DNA of 64,000 nt from Phoronis australis (GCA_002633005.1 NMRA01000202.1:370688-434687), one strand, 5' to 3'; counted from the first letter of the stretch, positions 33,784 through 45,518 are shown. Notes: generated by a model from the sequence alone, not told the origin. Program-made: numbers and translations.

Positions 33784-35406
33784 TGAAGTAGAATGCCACC
33801 CAAAAAACAACCTATTTTGTATCAATTTAGATCGAGTAGTTCCACTCGATAACAGCAAGTTCAGTTGTTTTACCTGACACCTAACGGCAGACGGTGGTAT
33901 TGAAATTAACCAATGACGTAATCGGTTCGAACTCAGTCTGTTCAGCCGTTCACAGCACGCTTACTGGTGTCAACTTATCACTTGAATTATCGTGTTACAC
34001 CAATAAATCATCAAAATTCGATGTAAACCCCTTACAAATACATCGAGGTGTTGTTTATTTCACTGTTACGGATTTATAGGTATTTGAATGTTCCGTAGCC
34101 TACAGAGTTCGCCGTAAGCCAATTTACCATGGTCGATCGCGGGAGTTTGAGTCTGTTTGGTGATACGTTTGAATCATTCTTCCGCGAAATACAGACGGGG
34201 GAGCATAGGTGTGTGTTGTACGTTTAGACTTAAGATTTTTTCAGTTCTAAACACACAAAACGCTTGTGGCTCGGAACCCGATCAGGCCCGTCGCGGCCGG
34301 CCGGGGACATGACACTCACGAACATAAACCAGCTTAAATTGGAAACTAAACCGCCAGGCACGAAAAGACTATAACAGAGAGCCAAAGAAATAATGTGCAC
34401 GTAATTATTTAGGTGAATAAGCCACGAAACTGAAAATCTACTTACTTGTCGGGGGCCGCGAAATCAGGTTCCCCTTCAGTCCACAGAACCCGTTGTACAG
34501 TAACAATGATTTGAATAATATTCCCCTAACATGTGACCATAATATATAAAATCGACTTATTGTTTCACGACAGCTTTTTGTCAGCAATCACTGGATTAGC
34601 ATGCGCTCACACGGCCTCGGTGCCCGGTCAATTACCTTTATTGCATCTAATTCCGGTGACGTAGTGGTTTATTCACTGCTGGCTTCTCAAAACATTTGAA
34701 CTCATGAATACTCCAAAGGCATCATAAATTGTATCTATTGAGACAGAATTTGTTTCAGTTTTTATAAGCATTGGTTAGGGTGAGAATAATTCAGAACGAA
34801 ACAGAACGCAGAATAATAAACGTCTACATGGCAATTCTCCCGGCGCCAATCCCGACTTAAGTCAAGAGCTCATCCGACAAAGACTTCACGGGTCGGATCA
34901 TTAGGTTTCACAGGCTATCAGTTCAAACCGAAATACACCGTCAAGAAATACTAGATAGGCTTCGTGAACATGTACAGGCAACGGAAAGTATGGATAGTTT
35001 TTTGGTAAGCCGGAATTCGTCAGAGAATTCACTGCCGACGAAATGCCGGCCACAGACACGGAGATGTTTCACGGCCTCACATTAATGGCTATTAACAGCA
35101 TACTTTTCATTCTTCACTACCGCAAGCCACTACCTAAGCATTTTGGGCTCTCGAGGAAGTCTAAAAAACGATATACCCGCTTTCTTCGCAGCTTCATACT
35201 TCGGACAAGCGGGAACTATGCACCTCGATATAGCGACATTCACTCTGCAGACGAACCACTGACGTGGCTGCGTAGTTTCTCACCTTCCTCACAGGTTAAC
35301 GCGACACCTCTTGGCAAGGTGAGGTCGACTGTATAAGAGGCGATGTGGATATTGACCAATTAAGACGATAAAAAAGACTAATTAAATCGGGCAGCATTAT
35401 CCTTTA
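33784..35406 (-). mobile_element. THAP-bearing inverted-repeat element, copy 2 (inverted relative to copy 1)
   Basis: Reverse-complement homology to 8328-9832 runs over almost its full length, from AGTAGAATGCCACCC at the left to the eroded terminus GGCAGCATTATCCTTTAA at the right. It has about 95 extra bases near 33815-33911 and lacks the 60-bp tandem duplication of copy 1. Ends and coding part are more decayed than in copy 1. Confidence 0.75.
35060..35260 (-). pseudogene. Dead THAP domain in copy 2
   Basis: Read on the minus strand it matches the THAP frame of copy 1: RCIVPACPKYEAAKKAGISF then FRLPREPKMLR. The Lys codon before the conserved Trp has become TAG, and another stop follows within about 20 codons. 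The end of the domain (AVKHLRVCG) is recognisable. The plus-strand open frame over the same bases is a shadow. Confidence 0.65.
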
Positions 35407-37920
35407 ATACTGCTTTTGAAGTTGTAAAAAAAAACGTACAACCAAACTGGCGATGTTGCTGGACAACTTGATAAAACATTTGCATATCTTTTATGTGTCT
35501 AATTGGAAAGTGATTGTTTTCCAAAACCGCCATTACATTTACACGAGAAAGTGTTAAAGATTTTTAGAATTTTACTTCCAGATTTTCCCACCCTGTTAAT
35601 CAAGAACGTTCTAACAGTTACTTACATCAGCTCTCGAAATTTTTTTATTATTACAATAGTTTGGTTATCAAAACTGAAATTAAAATAAATTGAAATAAAA
35701 ATATTTGGCGAGTTTGGCCATTGTGTAGTTCCCAGACGTTACTGACCCGTTGTCCTGGTAGCAAGGTTTAACCAAATCTATACGCTAGAGGAACTCCAAA
35801 AATCCAACATGGATTTACAAAAGGGATTAAAGAGTTCTTAAATGGAACATACTTCACAAGGTGACACAAATGTATGATTATGTAGATTGGGTTAAATATG
35901 ATGGCTGCCAATGATGACACTGAACGTACACTCACATTTTATTACGGTAAAAATCAAAAAGATTGGAACTAGAGTTTTAAAAAGTGGGACGTGTACGTAA
36001 TTTGGCAGCAGAAAGGTTCTCTCCCACTAATCTTACAAAAATCACTTATGTGAAAACAGCTACCGGTATCAATAATACACTGCAATGTTTCTTGCATTGG
36101 ATATCAACAGATAGGTAAGACTTGGCGATGCGATATAAATTATGTGTAATGTTATATACAGTAGCTCTGGTCAAAGCTAATGACTTCCACAAGTCGAGAG
36201 TCGCTTTGTGTCGAAACTTTGCTGTGGTAACCATTGACTTCGGTTATGAAACTGCATGAAAAAGCTGGCTCTAAGAGCTAATGAAAGATTTTAGCCCTTA
36301 TGTATTTGTTTGACCTTTTAGAGTCCTTAATAGGCCAAGGTTAAATATTATACATGTATATAGTAAGTTTACAATATCACATGTTGTCCCGATACCACGG
36401 TTCGACTGTTAATGAATTGTTGAAATGCCCAATACTATTGCTTGATATTTGCATTTTTAATGGTTGTTGGGATAATCATACATCTGTCGCAAATGCGGAT
36501 TAAGGTACTTTGCACGTAATGAGCTATTCACGAATCTGGCCATGTTCCGAGCATGTAAAGCGGCAGTGTCTAACAGTCCACGCGTTAATTTATGCCTACG
36601 TGTAATTAGTAACACTCTAACTTGTTCTGTGGAAAGCATCAACTTTCTTGCCTAGCTTTTGTTAGAGTCCTGATAGTCTTCAATGCACCAATTATTAGTT
36701 TTTGACCTGCTCAGTGTGAGATTGTTATGTGTCCTATATTCTTTTCACGCTGAAGCATCGTCAGCTAATGTACTTTGAATACACAATGAATTAATCGCAG
36801 AAAATAGATAATCTTATCCATTATTCTACATAAATTGTCACGTTCCTCTACTTGAACATCAAAATCAATACGAGGAACGATTTGAAACATGGTAATCAGT
36901 AGTTCTCGATGTCTCTGCTGCTCCTAAGATATAACAATATATTTGAAAAAGGTGTTCACATATTTCTGTTTATGAGCCGCAACGAATCCTTTTGAGCTCA
37001 GTTTCAAAGACAAGGCACATTTGAAGATATCAACTGCTGTCTGGGGTCAAACTCAACAGTGTTGCTAAAATGCGGGTTTTACGATCATTTGATAATTCGA
37101 AATTGTTATTGCTCCGATTTAATTGTAACTGTATATTTATAAAGACGTCATCACGATGAAACCACGGAACTCGTGACTGCTCAGAATTTATGTCACTATA
37201 AGATGACAGGCCGGCAGAATTTCATTATCGTGGATCCCGAAGCATAAATGCTACTGAATAAAATTAACAGATCCGGAAAATTCAATAAGCAACGCACTTT
37301 TTTAATTTTTCAATTCAAAAATCGAGATCCAGATAATTAATTTATTGCATAACAGAATGAAACTGAAAAAACCTCGACATGTGTCGTCATAAATTCACTG
37401 CAGCCAACGACACTCCTCTTTAAAGATGGTAGGCCTTGGTTCGGTAGATAAGCGTGCATTCGGCCTCATGTGCATGTAACCTGCAATAGATTCCTTAATT
37501 GGAAATTTACTGAGTTCCTTGTCAAATTTGTTGTAGTTCATTTACGCATTCTAAAAGGATAAATGGAATTCATAAAACATCATATATTTGTTATTTTGTC
37601 TTTAATTTTCTGTACCCCTTCAATTATTCGGAGTTAATTTACACTTAAACGGTTCTAAGCTTGCTTTAACCAGTGCATTACGAAGACAATACTGTTGATC
37701 TAAAAGTATAAGAGAAGGTTCGTCATAATTTCCGGAGGAAATAAGTAAAGTTGTTCAATACTCAGAGTGCGTGCTAGCTGCTTCTCGCGTTTCGAATTGC
37801 ACTCTACGGTCCTTTGTCAAACGGTGCGTGTCGTTTTCCGCGTATTTTTGGCCCGGATGTAGTACAGCATTGTATATGGGAGTAAAGTGGAGTCCCTGGT
37901 CACAATTCATCAATACCTTC
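35407..37920. other. No gene confirmed
   Basis: About 2.5 kb without supported features. Two minus-strand frames of about 60 codons (36046-36234 and 36457-36642) look somewhat protein-like, but I recognise neither and see no splice borders that would join them. Confidence 0.35.
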
Positions 37921-37924
37921 ATGA

Positions 37925-38250
37925 AGCCATGAGCACCTTGAGAAGCCAGCTCCAGCTAGTTCAGCCCATAGTTCCGTTTTCCAAGCAGAGGCTTTGCAGT
38001 TTCTAAAGTTGCAAAGAAACTGCTCGAAAAGGAAATCCAAAGTAAATCTGTAGTTATCCTGTCGTCTGATAACCAGGCAGCTATTAAAGCCTTAAAAGTT
38101 GCGAAGTCACGCGATGTTCAGCAATGTGTCGCTAACATTAATAAGTTAGGTTCATACATGTATAACCAATCCCATTTGCCTGGACGCCTGGACACAATGG
38201 CACCCAGGGTAATGAGATGAGTGATATTAAAGCACAGTGTCTGTTGCTAT
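37925..38250 (+). pseudogene. RNase H domain fragment of a non-LTR retrotransposon
   Basis: Three successive RNase H motifs are readable with frame changes: SVFQAEAL (37975-38000, with the catalytic Glu), VVILSSDNQAAIKALKV (about 38055-38100, with the catalytic Asp before NQAA), and WTPGHNGTQGNEMSD (38180-38225, the final PGH-x-G-x2-GNE-x2-D motif). These appear in this order in the RNase H domain at the end of many I/Jockey-type LINE ORF2s. At least two frameshifts separate the blocks, so it is not functional. No RT is seen upstream. Another retroelement-like fragment follows at 38366. Confidence 0.72.
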
Positions 38251-38365
38251 GGGCCTGTACGTAGAAAGCCTAAGTAACGTCTCGGCCTTTCTTTATTTCG
38301 CAAAATTCCGACACCACTGCCCTCTTATTTTTATTAGTTAACCCCATGGATCCTACTCCGGTTGA

Positions 38366-38680
38366 TCCCCAGGGCTGCGTGTTGCCAACCCTCGGCACCA
38401 GAGTCAACTCATAACAAACGGGACAAACCGGAGTAATTCCACTGGATACACTGATCACGTCAAGATCTTTACTAAAGAAGAACACTGGTACTTTAGGAAT
38501 TATAAAGAGGTCATCTTTGTTAAAACTAAAACCCCTGTCATGAATTGTGGCCTGGGATTTCAAGATCCTCGCATAAACGACGCTGCATTACAACCCGCCA
38601 ATCGTAGGCAAAATGGCCGTGACTGTAGGGTGCAGTTCGAAGCGTCGGAAACAGCTTGCGCGCTGACCCTGAGTAAGTGA
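38366..38680 (+). pseudogene. C-terminal tail of a retroelement RT protein (open, no start)
   Basis: A frame of about 104 codons is open from after a stop at 38363 to the TGA at 38678. It contains STGYTDHVKIFTKEEHWYFR and then KEVIFVKTKTPVMNCG. This pattern of a charged HVKI...KEE-x-W/Y-x2-R-x3-E-x-I-x3-K-x2-P-x-(L/M)N resembles the GIY-YIG-like tail common after invertebrate retroelement reverse transcriptases (often Penelope-like or LINE-associated). I judge this by motif memory only. The frame is intact at its end but lacks any upstream enzyme, so it is a truncated copy. Confidence 0.45.
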
Positions 38681-39593
38681 ACTACTTTACTTAATAATTA
38701 TATTGTTGAGGTAACCGCTTTGCGTCTTGTTGCGATGCGTTTTGCAGTGCCTTCATGTGACCAGAGTAGCGCTATAATTGTCAACGCCAAGACACAACCA
38801 GGAATTTCTGGAGTAGAAGGAATTCTCGAGTCAATTGCCCGATGTTAACAGCAGTCGAGGGGTCCTGGTCGTTTCTGTCGGAAAGGATTCTGCTGCTGAT
38901 CAAAATCAGCGTTGAGTGAATGGATTACAATATGCAACGTTTTTCAATAAGATTTCTGCAGGTGCTCATACACTGGTATAAATTCAAAAATCAATGTTTC
39001 CTCATAGTCTGCGATGGGTAGAACAGCACTCACCCTCGCGACCATCTCCAGCACACGCCTTCGCGCAGGCGCTAAATATGTTATAGACTGCTCCTTCTGA
39101 GACGCCGTAGCAGCTAGTTTCTACTTATATAAATACTACAATTTAACAAATATTTTTCTACTGAAAAGAGCATGACTGGCGTTAATTTTTGGACAAAATC
39201 CAACAATTACTACCGCCTCTATGGTGGTCTTCAGGACATTATTGATAACAATTTATAAAGAGAATGCGTGAGTCATTATTAACCCAAATAAGCCAGTTCG
39301 GTTTTTTGTTTATTAATTATAAACTTTTTTATTTGAATGTGTAAGCTAAATACTTGTTCATTGAATTGAATCAAAGTAAAATAATTTTTGTTATGAACAA
39401 GGATTAAAAACACCCCCTCAACAGGCTTTCTGTACACTTTAGGTAATTCAAGTTGTGGAAAACGTTATATGCATCCCAAAATGTGACTGAAGCTTAGCAA
39501 CGTGACCTGACAGCTTAGAAATGGACTAGTGTCACAATTTTATAAACTGCTCTTTTTTCATGGTTGAATGTAAGGTCTTTCATTAGGCAACTA
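38681..39593. other. No gene seen
   Basis: Nothing recognisable. Confidence 0.35.
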
Positions 39594-39945
39594 TAAGGGT
39601 TCTAGGCAATGACCATCGCCTCTGTTCTCCCGAACCAGAGGCGATGCAGAGGCTATAGGCGCTCTGTACGCCGGAAGCTTTTCGGCGAATTATGCCTCGC
39701 ACCGACTAAACCATCAAAGTCACGTTGTTATAAATACCTTTTGCGCATAGAGGAACACCTTAGGAGGTTGTCGATGTGTTTAAGTCCTTCCAACTCGAAC
39801 AAATACTCCCGTTATGAAACTTTTTCTTCGATCAAGGTATTTATAACAACGTGACTTTGATGGTTTAGTCGGTGCGAGGCATAATTCGCCGAAAAGCTTC
39901 CGGCGTACAGAGCGCCTATTGCCTCTGCATCGCCTCTAAGGGTTC
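39594..39945. mobile_element. Foldback element, 104-bp arms, with 9-bp flanking repeat
   Basis: The left arm (39637-39740) and right arm (39834-39937) are reverse complements over 104 bases with one visible mismatch (GGCTATAGG versus GGCAATAGG). They enclose a 93-bp loop. TAAGGGTTC occurs at 39594-39602 and 39937-39945, consistent with a 9-bp target duplication of a Mutator-like element, although the left copy sits 34 bases outside the arm. On the minus strand the loop reads REYLFELEGLKHIDNLLR, which is partly shared in frame with 42190-42330, so the element seems built from a piece of coding sequence. Confidence 0.82.
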
Positions 39946-41519
39946 AAGAGTCTATATCAAAAAGCGACAACAAAAATCCACGTACTTGCAACTTTTTAGC
40001 GTTTTCTTGCTCCCCGAATTTGTTTTGGTTATATGTTCAATCAAACTTCCCCCATATACTTGTTTAACAATATTGAAGTAAACAAGTTAGTCACCAGTAG
40101 TCATTCACAGACCAAGGTCGTGAGCCATATGGTCTAACTGTGTATTGCTTCAACATTCATAGTTCCTGGAATCCCATACACAATAGTCTGTACCCTGCAT
40201 GTCTTTTATTTGACCTGCAGCCACTTAAGATATGCGCTGAGACTGATTGGTACATGACAGTGGAGACATCACAAGATAGAATCAAAATACCCCAAAAAAT
40301 TGAAATGACTATGTATGTACTCACAGTGCTCAATGCTCATTAAGTATTAGTAACATTTACACCTGCAATCACTAATTGGTAATTCATTTCATGTTATGTC
40401 AGTGTCTGTTTCATTAGCTTTTGACACCAAGGGTACTTGATACGTTTTCGGTATTTAATGGATTGAAGACAAGAAAGTGTTTCAAATGTGCCGAGCTGTA
40501 AACAATAGTTTGCCTACATAAATAGGAAAAGGTGGCAAAATCCGAAAGAATTTACCATCTCTCATCAGGAATAAAATCGTACTTATGTTTGATTCTCATA
40601 ACAGCATTACGCTAAGTTAAAGTATATACCCTTACCATGGACTTAAAAGTGGCAATCCTAGGCAGTCCGCAAAAGTTGAACTCTGGGGCTTTTTAAGAAC
40701 TTTCTATCAATAAAAGCAATTTGGTTGTGGTAAAAAGCCCATTTGGTCAGTAAAATTAAAACGGACTAAACAGAAAGGAAAGCTCAAAACTCCACAAAAA
40801 CAACGCTTTACCAATGTTTTCATGGATAATAAGCTACAGATGCCATTTAAAATCTTATTGTTGAAGAAAAAGAGTACCATACTCTATATGAAAATAAGCC
40901 CCTTAAAACAGATGTATAGGCCAGAATATTCTCATTAACAACTAACCATTTTTAGTTCGTTTAAATTTGTTTTGGTTAATTGATCTTCTTGTCATCACTC
41001 TTAAAATCACCCGGCCATATGTTCCTGCCAGGGATGACGTTTTTCAAATTATTCTTGTTGTTACTAAGTTGTTTCTTTATTGAATGCTGTCGTGAAATCC
41101 ATGTTCATTTTAAAATTTCTTTAAAGGTACCACGTAGCATACTACTATTTAGCTAACAGATTTCAGACGGTAATTATCTTTGTGTCAACTTGATTTGTTT
41201 TATATGAGCAACTTCTATGTCCCTTCCAGTATTCACACGATTAGTCGGTGGGCCAGATCTCATACCGTTCATCCTTGTGAGTAGCCTACTTTGGGAGGGC
41301 AACCTAGTTTTTTCTATGTGGCTAGATAATATACCTATAAATCAAATTCCAAAAAGTTCCCACGTCTACACTTGCACATTTTTTAAAAAAGGTGTTCTTT
41401 AAAAAAGGTGTTTTTGTTGCACAAAATATGATGCACATTCCTGGCACTTGGTGGCGCTTTTCTATTGAATTGACCAATCAGAGAGCCAGATTGTATTGTT
41501 GTGCTTAGTTACTTCAATA
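39946..41519. other. No gene seen
   Basis: No supported feature; open frames of about 60 codons lack motifs. Confidence 0.35.
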
Positions 41520-42030
41520 TGGCTGCTCCCATGGAGTGTGATGCCTGTATAATTCAAGGTTTATCAAACAGCACAAAATTGTGATGTCAGAGCCTAAAGA
41601 AGCTTAGGAAAGCTTCCTGACGAAAGCTGATGGACTGTGGAACTCTGTAGATCAGTAGATCAAAAAGAAGAAGAGGTGTCACAAATGTTTATGCAGAAAA
41701 CAGCTGCATGTCCTGGTGTAGCCTACACAGCATATTGCTGAGTGCTGTTGACTAGAAGACCAAGTGTCAGACCAAAAAATTGAAAGGACATAGAACGGCA
41801 TAGCAACGTTTCAAGGCACCAACAGTAGTACTACAGCTGAAGTTGCTGAAAGTGATACGGATGTTATCCAAGATTTCCCAAGAAAATCAATTATTCTTCC
41901 AACATCTGAAACACTCAATTAACCTGAACAAGATAGGAACATTCTGAAACATGAGTGCATCATATGTTAGCTGCAAAAGTATATTATGAACCATATTTCA
42001 AGAAAGAGAAAGAAGTATAGCTTTCAAAAA
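41520..42030 (+). pseudogene. Decayed 5' part of a transposon-type gene
   Basis: ATG at 41520 starts MAAPMECDACIIQGLS, but the frame is soon broken. Further readable pieces (KKKKRCHKCLCRKQLHVLV, then SSTTAEVAESDTDVIQDFP) appear in other frames up to a GTACGT donor-like site at 42031. I infer that this belongs with the coding pieces at 43022-43690 because of strand and spacing. The product is not identified. The intron-like gap holds an unrelated minus-strand fragment. Confidence 0.3.
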
Positions 42031-42189
42031 CAGGTACGTGTTATTGAAAAGTATATCTTGGTGTTTTCCATGTGTGTTTCAGTATTATCACCTGTTGTTT
42101 TTTTAACTTGTTCAGCCCCTTGGCTGCCTAGGCCTTAGACAATACCGCTGACCCAGTAGATACGATGATCATAACATAGGTACTCCATA

Positions 42190-42330
42190 TGCCGGATGCT
42201 TTTCGGCAAATTATGTTCCTATAAGTTTAGAAGTACCGTATAGAGAGATGTCTCTGAGGAGGTCGTTAATGTTTTCATTTGTTCCCAGTTTAAACAAATA
42301 CTCCTGCAATCCTGTTTTTCAAACACCTCA
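42190..42330 (-). pseudogene. Diverged relative of the 39.6-kb foldback sequence
   Basis: GCCGGATGCTTTTCGGCAAA, GAGGAGGTCG and AACAAATACTCC match 39690-39830 in the same order; a block of about 35 bases (CGACTAAACC...GTTGTTAT) is missing. On the minus strand it reads QEYLFKLGTNENINDLLRDI, aligning in the same frame with the 39.7-kb loop. Two diverged copies keeping one frame point to a coding origin. The protein family is unknown to me. Confidence 0.45.
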
Positions 42331-43021
42331 CTGTTCAGTTGCCACATCGACACCGTTTGCGCTAAGGGATAATCCTATGGCGTTATACTCTGAGTGTGAT
42401 TTTAAAGCACTTTAAGTCAAAAATTTTTGAGAAGCTTAGTTGGAGTAGATGGTTGCAAACAACATGCCAGAGTGGCCGTCATCCCCTGCCGTAGTCCTGG
42501 GATAGGGGGAAACTCTTCTCAATTTTTTGTAAACATTACTTACTTAGGTAGTTGCAATGATAATTAAATTAAAGTGCCTAAGTAGCCATCGTCGCCGTCG
42601 AAATTTGAAGACGATGGAAGCCACTGTCCATTTCGTCAAACGTCGATTACCTTAAGTGTAAATCGATTGACTATGGTTTGAGCATCTGATTTAAAAAAAT
42701 TAAATTTCAATCCCTGCACTGGTATATCAGCTGATTTATTTTCAGTTGCATCAACTAATCTAATTATTAGACGATCAACATTTTTAGGCTACAGATGAGA
42801 CGGCATGTAAATTTGTTAGGCTGGTGGTGGATCAGTTCCTGATAAGTCCGTCTGAAAAAGTTGCATGCCAACTCACTCATAGTTGAATGTTTTTTTCAGT
42901 TGGACTTGTATAGCAAGCAACAGCTCAGTCCAGAGCCCTGAATATGCAAATGAAATTCAAAGATAAAGACCTTGTGTCTTAGAAGCCAAGTACCACAGAT
43001 CATCATGCTATAAAAAATAGA
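42331..43021. other. Intron-like or spacer sequence
   Basis: No coding signal recognised between the broken pieces of the 41.5-43.7 kb gene. Confidence 0.3.
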
Positions 43022-43316
43022 AAGACAACGATTGTGAAGAGTGACGAATCCACAGTTTTCAGAGATGTTTTTCTACAGTTTTGTTTGGAGTTCATTGAAT
43101 CAAAGCTTCTAACACAAGGAGATGTCATTTGCTTTTCAAAACTAAAGCAAGACTTTGAAGCAGTTCTTCAGAAAGCTGGTGTGCATGAAGTTATTTGGAC
43201 AGGCAATCTTAAGAAATATTTTTGAAGCTACTCACTGTTGCAATTTGTGCCCGACTAAGAGATACGAAAGTGAATTGAGGCTAGTGTTCAATAATTCACT
43301 TGCTGACTCTAATTAA
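43022..43316 (+). pseudogene. Middle part of a transposon-type protein, frameshifted
   Basis: The frame from KTTIVKSDESTVFRDVFLQF through LLTQGDVICFSKLKQDFEAV to TGNLKKYF stops at a TGA in a run of five T at about 43220. Reading past that T run with a one-base shift gives another 30 codons (ATHCCNLCPTKRYESELRLV) up to a TAA at 43314. A helical segment followed by K-L-K-x-D-F and N-L-K-K resembles an uncharacterised domain seen in repeated genes of cnidarians and other invertebrates. This is a recollection of pattern, not a database match. The gene is not functional as written. Confidence 0.4.
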
Positions 43317-43429
43317 CACAGCCCATTATAACATATTTTGAATCAAACGTTTGCCCAAATCCTGCCCGCCTCCAAAGAAGGGCTTAATGTTTGACCCTTC
43401 ATTGCCTGAGGGCCAATCACCAGTGTGCA

Positions 43430-43690
43430 GTGCTGTGCCCTCTCTAATCGACCATAGATGGCTCCTTGGGGTGGAGCTTTGCAGTTAAAATGTATGGCAA
43501 TGACCGCATCTCATTGACAGTACTAAACGATGAACGCTGCAAGTGCAAAAAGAACATGTGTGCTGGGAAATTGAGTTTGTGCTGCAATGCTGGGTCAAAC
43601 TGTACAGAAATGTGCAGCTGTGACAACTGTAGTAACATCAGCAACAGTGACTGCATAACATTGGATAGTTCTTTGACAAGTCAACCCTAA
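43430..43690 (+). CDS. Cys-rich C-terminal tail of the same transposon-type gene
   Basis: An open frame to the TAA at 43688 contains LGWSFAVKMYGN and then a zinc-knuckle-like cysteine pattern: CKCKKNMC, LSLCCNAGSNCTEMCSCDNC. The spacing C-x-C-x3-C ... C-x6-C-x3-C-x-C-x2-C is like the CXC-type tails that end many repeated invertebrate genes, where a GW motif precedes the first Cys pair. There is no start codon in context; Met at 43466 is internal. It is probably the last exon of the broken gene beginning near 41.5 kb. Function unknown; metal or nucleic-acid binding is plausible. Confidence 0.5.
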
Positions 43691-44341
43691 ATAGACCTCC
43701 AGCCCCGTTATTTCGTTTTTTGTATTAAAAAGTTAATTTTATTTGTTGATTAAGTCATACTTTGATCATTGTCATGTTTTTATCTCATACTGCTTGATAA
43801 ACGCTGTCAGAATAATCTATTATTTTCATACAGTCTGTGTGCACATGCACAGAGATCATTCAACTATATTGTTTTTGTTCTATAACGTTTTTCTGGTGTA
43901 TTATGCAAACAAGCTGTATTTTACACCATTAGTCAATGTTTTAGTCATTGAGGCACAAATTTTGCCCAGTCTCAAGTGTTTTGTGTTATTTTTGTTGCCA
44001 GACAATGCCAGAATAACTTCCTAGTAACATTCAGATTTAGTTTGCATTTTTGCCACCAGGTGTCTCTTTACATTTTTTAAATTTCACTGTTTACAATTAA
44101 TTTACAATAGTAAAACATGTAATGTGAGTGTAATATTGTTCAATACAATGGCACTGATGGGACCATATTAATTGTTTTACAGAAGTCACCAAACTGTTGT
44201 TTTTACAAATATAAGTTTACTAAGCTCTTTGGTGATTATTAAGTAACTTCAAACTCAAATTTCTCAAAAATGTGCAACTTTATATGTGGTAACTTTTTAG
44301 ATTTTGAAAACACTCTAATAAATGAATTAAAAAACACCAAA
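43691..44341. other. No gene seen
   Basis: AT-rich; likely 3' flank of the Cys-rich fragment. Confidence 0.35.
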
Positions 44342-44576
44342 ATAAAATTGCCCCCTAAAGCACTCACAAAAACCAATTTCTAGAGGCCCTACAAATTCTG
44401 GTCCACCGACTAGATGTTTTGCTTATTTCTGTAGCAAACATGCTGACCTACTTCTCATTCATAGAAGCATTGCAAGAGACAAGATGATCATTAACGCGTG
44501 TGGCAGGAAAGGTGGTAGCTGCTTTCTGCATGACTTCGCACCACGATTTCGATTAAAACAGCAGAATGAAAAATGA
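44342..44576 (+). other. Unassigned open stretch of about 77 codons
   Basis: The frame is open from after a TAA to a TGA at 44574 and includes TRCFAYFCSKHADLLL and FLHDFAPRFRLKQQNEK. Cys and His spacing hints at a former zinc-binding segment, but I recognise no family and see no splice sites that decide it. It may be another transposon fragment. Confidence 0.25.
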
Positions 44577-45294
44577 TGAGCGTTACCTAAACATGAACAG
44601 TGGAGCTTACAATCTCCAGCTGTGGTGATTTGTGTTGTCCTGTTCCCAGCATGTTTCTCTCACTATGTACTGCCCATCGGGCCCAAATCAAACTTTAATT
44701 GAATATGAGCAGAATTCGACAGCTTAATGCACGCACTTCACGAAGGCGAACATATTCCCTTTATATGTGAGCGATACTATGGTGGACGTTTTGTTTTATA
44801 ATATCTTAAGCATTTACACGTTAGGAAAAAAATTAACGTTGTTAACTTCGTGTGATTGGAAATATTCTTATACATGTAACTACTACAAATTCATTCAGTG
44901 AATGAATGCGCTTATTTAATAAACCAAGTGAAAATTTATAAATAATTCCGATATTCATGTGGCCTGCAGAACAGCCATTGATTGTTCTAAAACTGATATC
45001 TGTGTATACACAACTTTACAAGTGTTTGTATGTGGTTTCTATTCTACATCACTTTGTTATGTTCAGTTTTACACTAGTGTACTTCTAAATGAATGATTAT
45101 TGTTCTTCTGGGTCCATGTTGTTTTAGTTATTGTCTGCAGGTCTGCTGGATGTTAAAATTTGACAATGTATTCAGTTCCTGCAACTTTGGTTCTAATTGT
45201 CTCACATTAGATGTTTGGCAGTCTTTCTTGAATAAACATGCTGCGATGAAGAAATTGGGATTGTTTATTTTACATAAGCTTAATTAGTATTGAG
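44577..45294. other. No gene seen
   Basis: Nothing recognisable. Confidence 0.35.
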
Positions 45295-45518
45295 CAGTGG
45301 CAGATCTACGTTTTCAGTAAGGGGGGTAGGACTTGCGCGAATCCGAAGCGCGTAGCACCGAGCGGGGGGAGGTCGGGAGGGTGTTTCTTCCCACCCGTGT
45401 AAGATGTTTTTGGTTTTCAGTATCTGATTTCGTTTTCCTGGCGACAGTCTTTAATTTTTATTTTTAATCCTGTCCCGAGGGGGTTGAACTCCATGACCCC
45501 CCTGTAGGTCCGCCTCTG
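45295..45518 (+). mobile_element. hAT5-like MITE, 224 bp
   Basis: It starts CAGTGGCAGATCTACG and ends GTAGGTCCGCCTCTG; the ends are complementary over about 16 bases. The GCGCGTAGCACCGAGCGGGG and GGTCGGGAGGG interior matches that of 53765-54789. The flanks TTGAG and CGGTA do not match, so the target duplication is lost. Confidence 0.78.

Noticed and set aside
35043-35336. 97-codon + strand frame
   Set aside because: It is the antisense shadow of the THAP domain, which reads on the minus strand.
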